Shown piece by piece: positions 62,811-64,000 of a DNA stretch of 64,000 nt. Position 1 is the first letter of the stretch; each line of letters begins with the position of its first letter. The notes below the pieces were generated by a model. It had not been told where the DNA came from. It searched no databases and was given only the letters and a program-made list of their open reading frames with translations. Position numbers and translations under genes: made by a program. This DNA is from Kordia sp. (GTDB lineage Bacteria > Bacteroidota > Bacteroidia > Flavobacteriales > Flavobacteriaceae): assembly GCF_022447245.1 (NCBI RefSeq), contig NZ_JAKVBC010000010.1, positions 62,001-126,000 of the forward strand, in the 5' to 3' direction.

Positions 62811-64000
62811 ATGATCGCAATCGCAAAAAAATTAAAAAGTAACCTTACGCCAGCACATGTATTTATGATAAGTGTATTGTTGGTAAACGGCGGAAACTAC
62901 GTATACAACTTGTTATTAGGTAGATTTCTAGGACCTGAAAAGTTCGCTGATGCTGCTGTTTTGGTTACTTTTTTATTAGTATTATCTTTTGTTGCGATGA
63001 CATTTCAGTAGGTAACAGCAAAGTTTTCTGTATTTTTTGAAGCAAATGTATTCAAAGCTTTCGCTGCAAATATGTATAAAAAATCAGCCTTCGCTGGAAT
63101 CATTTTTGGTTGTTTAATCGTTTTCTTTGCTTCAGAATTGCAAGAATTTTTTAAAACCTCATCTTCGAGTATGTTTGTCGTTTTCGGGTTGGGAATTCCA
63201 TTATACTTTATCATGAGTGTAAATCGTGGAATTTTTCAAGGTAAAGAAAAATTAGTATCGCTTTCAGTGACATATCAGGCTGAAATGATCAGTCGTTTGG
63301 TAATCACCTTAGCATTTTTATACTTTTTACAAATTGAATCTTCTTTGTTGATTTCTTTGGGAATTTTAGCATCATTTGTATGTGGATTGATTCCTTTTGA
63401 TTTTAAAAATATTTCATGGAAAAGCAACAACTTGTTGAGCAAATCACAGGGGAAATTGGTGCGTAACTTTTTCATTATCACTGCTTTTTATGAGCTAACA
63501 CAAATTATCATTAACAACAGTGATATTCTACTGGTAAAACATTATTTTGAATCCTTTGATGCAGGGTTGTATGCTTCCTTAGCGTTAATTGGACGTGTGG
63601 TATATTTTATTGCTTGGATGTTTGTAATGTTGTTATTACCAACCGTTGTAAAACAGAAAAAAGAAGGAAAATCTACAGTTCCTATCTTATTAAAATATGT
63701 AACCTATATTGCAGGAATTGCTGCGGTAATTATATTGGGTTGTGTATTATTTCCAACACAAATTATTACGATTTTATTTGGTGAAAGCTATTTAGCAGTT
63801 ACACCTTTATTATGGAAATACGCTTTAGCTACAGGCATTTTTGCATTGTCAAATATCTTCGCGTACTATTATTTATCCTTAGACAAATACATTCCAGTAG
63901 TACTTTCTGGGTTGTTTGGAATGCTTCAAATTTTATTAGTGGTTTTTTTCCACGAAAATCTAGCACAAGTAGTACATGTGCAAATCATTGCGATGGTTTT
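62811..64000 (+). pseudogene. oligosaccharide flippase with an in-frame TAG (3' partial)
   Basis: From ATG 62811 (MIAIAKKLKSNLTPAHVFM) a polysaccharide-biosynthesis flippase frame runs to TAG 63009-63011 after AMTFQ, then continues in the same frame to the window edge with VTAKFSVFFEANVFKAF, RGIFQGKEKLVSLSVTYQAE and KHYFESFDAGLYASLALIGR. The family layout (MOP/PST-type, about 14 helices) crosses the stop with no shift of frame, so one nonsense codon interrupts an otherwise intact gene. It could be a true mutation, a sequencing error or rare readthrough. The upstream GTG 62790 is less likely as start. The C-terminus lies beyond the window. Confidence 0.75.

Noticed and set aside
2648-63011. 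alternative genetic code or widespread stop readthrough
   Set aside because: TAA, TAG and TGA all end many intact genes here with normal family lengths, so in-frame stops are better explained by mutation or error.

Overview
The window is AT-rich DNA from a member of the Bacteroidota, almost certainly a marine-type Flavobacteriaceae. The evidence is promoters with the TAnnTTTG -7 box, several secreted proteins with type IX secretion (T9SS) C-terminal sorting domains, a gliding-motility-type C-terminal domain, short SDDD-type lipoproteins and an orphan GG-leader lanthipeptide-like precursor. The gene style is compatible with Kordia or a close relative, but that genus call is recollection, not a computed result. 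No rRNA, tRNA, CRISPR array, insertion sequence or prophage was found.

Layout. 1-18.3 kb is mostly housekeeping: a partial AddB/RecB-type nuclease, a hydrolase, small peptide genes or relics including the lanthipeptide-like precursor, a universal stress protein, GNAT and MATE genes, enoyl-CoA hydratase, QueD, LpxH-like phosphatase, a sulfatase, an MFS transporter, a broken OmpA-family gene, RecJ, a PP2C phosphatase, OsmC and an AhpD-like protein. 18.4-25.0 kb is a sensory operon: a receiver-only protein, H-NOX, PAS/PAS/GAF histidine kinase, FIST-domain (NosP-type) protein, second histidine kinase, HPt and a LytTR response regulator. 25.0-25.8 kb holds relics of an AIPR phage-resistance gene and of a glycosidase 3' end. 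25.8-33.6 kb is a divergent surface-polysaccharide-like locus: a three-gene minus operon (large membrane protein, Ig-like protein, glycoside hydrolase) facing a receiver domain fused to a GT2 glycosyltransferase, followed by a small GT2-like gene. 33.7-41 kb carries a broken spondin-domain gene, an FG-GAP/ASPIC T9SS protein, a diheme lipoprotein and an ABC ATPase. 41-54 kb is again mostly housekeeping (prolyl oligopeptidase, asd, mscL, alr, tdk, rsmI) plus a 1350-residue repeat adhesin. 54-60 kb holds two paralogous T9SS proteins arranged as a tandem duplication. 60-64 kb begins an export-type locus (TPR/outer-membrane barrel protein, STAS protein, flippase with an in-frame stop).

How parts may work together. 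Four promoters (the sensory operon, the receiver-GT2 gene and both tandem T9SS proteins) share the core TTGCATTTCGTCTA placed 44 or 45 bases before a TAnnnTTG -7 box. This suggests one regulon joining a possible nitric-oxide phosphorelay to cell-surface polysaccharide and secreted proteins. The LytTR regulator is the obvious candidate binder, but that is inference. Both families of known haem NO sensors, H-NOX and FIST/NosP, lie in the same operon, each next to its own kinase.

The window also contains an unusual number of broken genes (OmpA-family, spondin, flippase, AIPR, a second lanthipeptide-like precursor, small peptides), mostly in surface or accessory functions. Some could be assembly errors, so read evidence at those bases matters.
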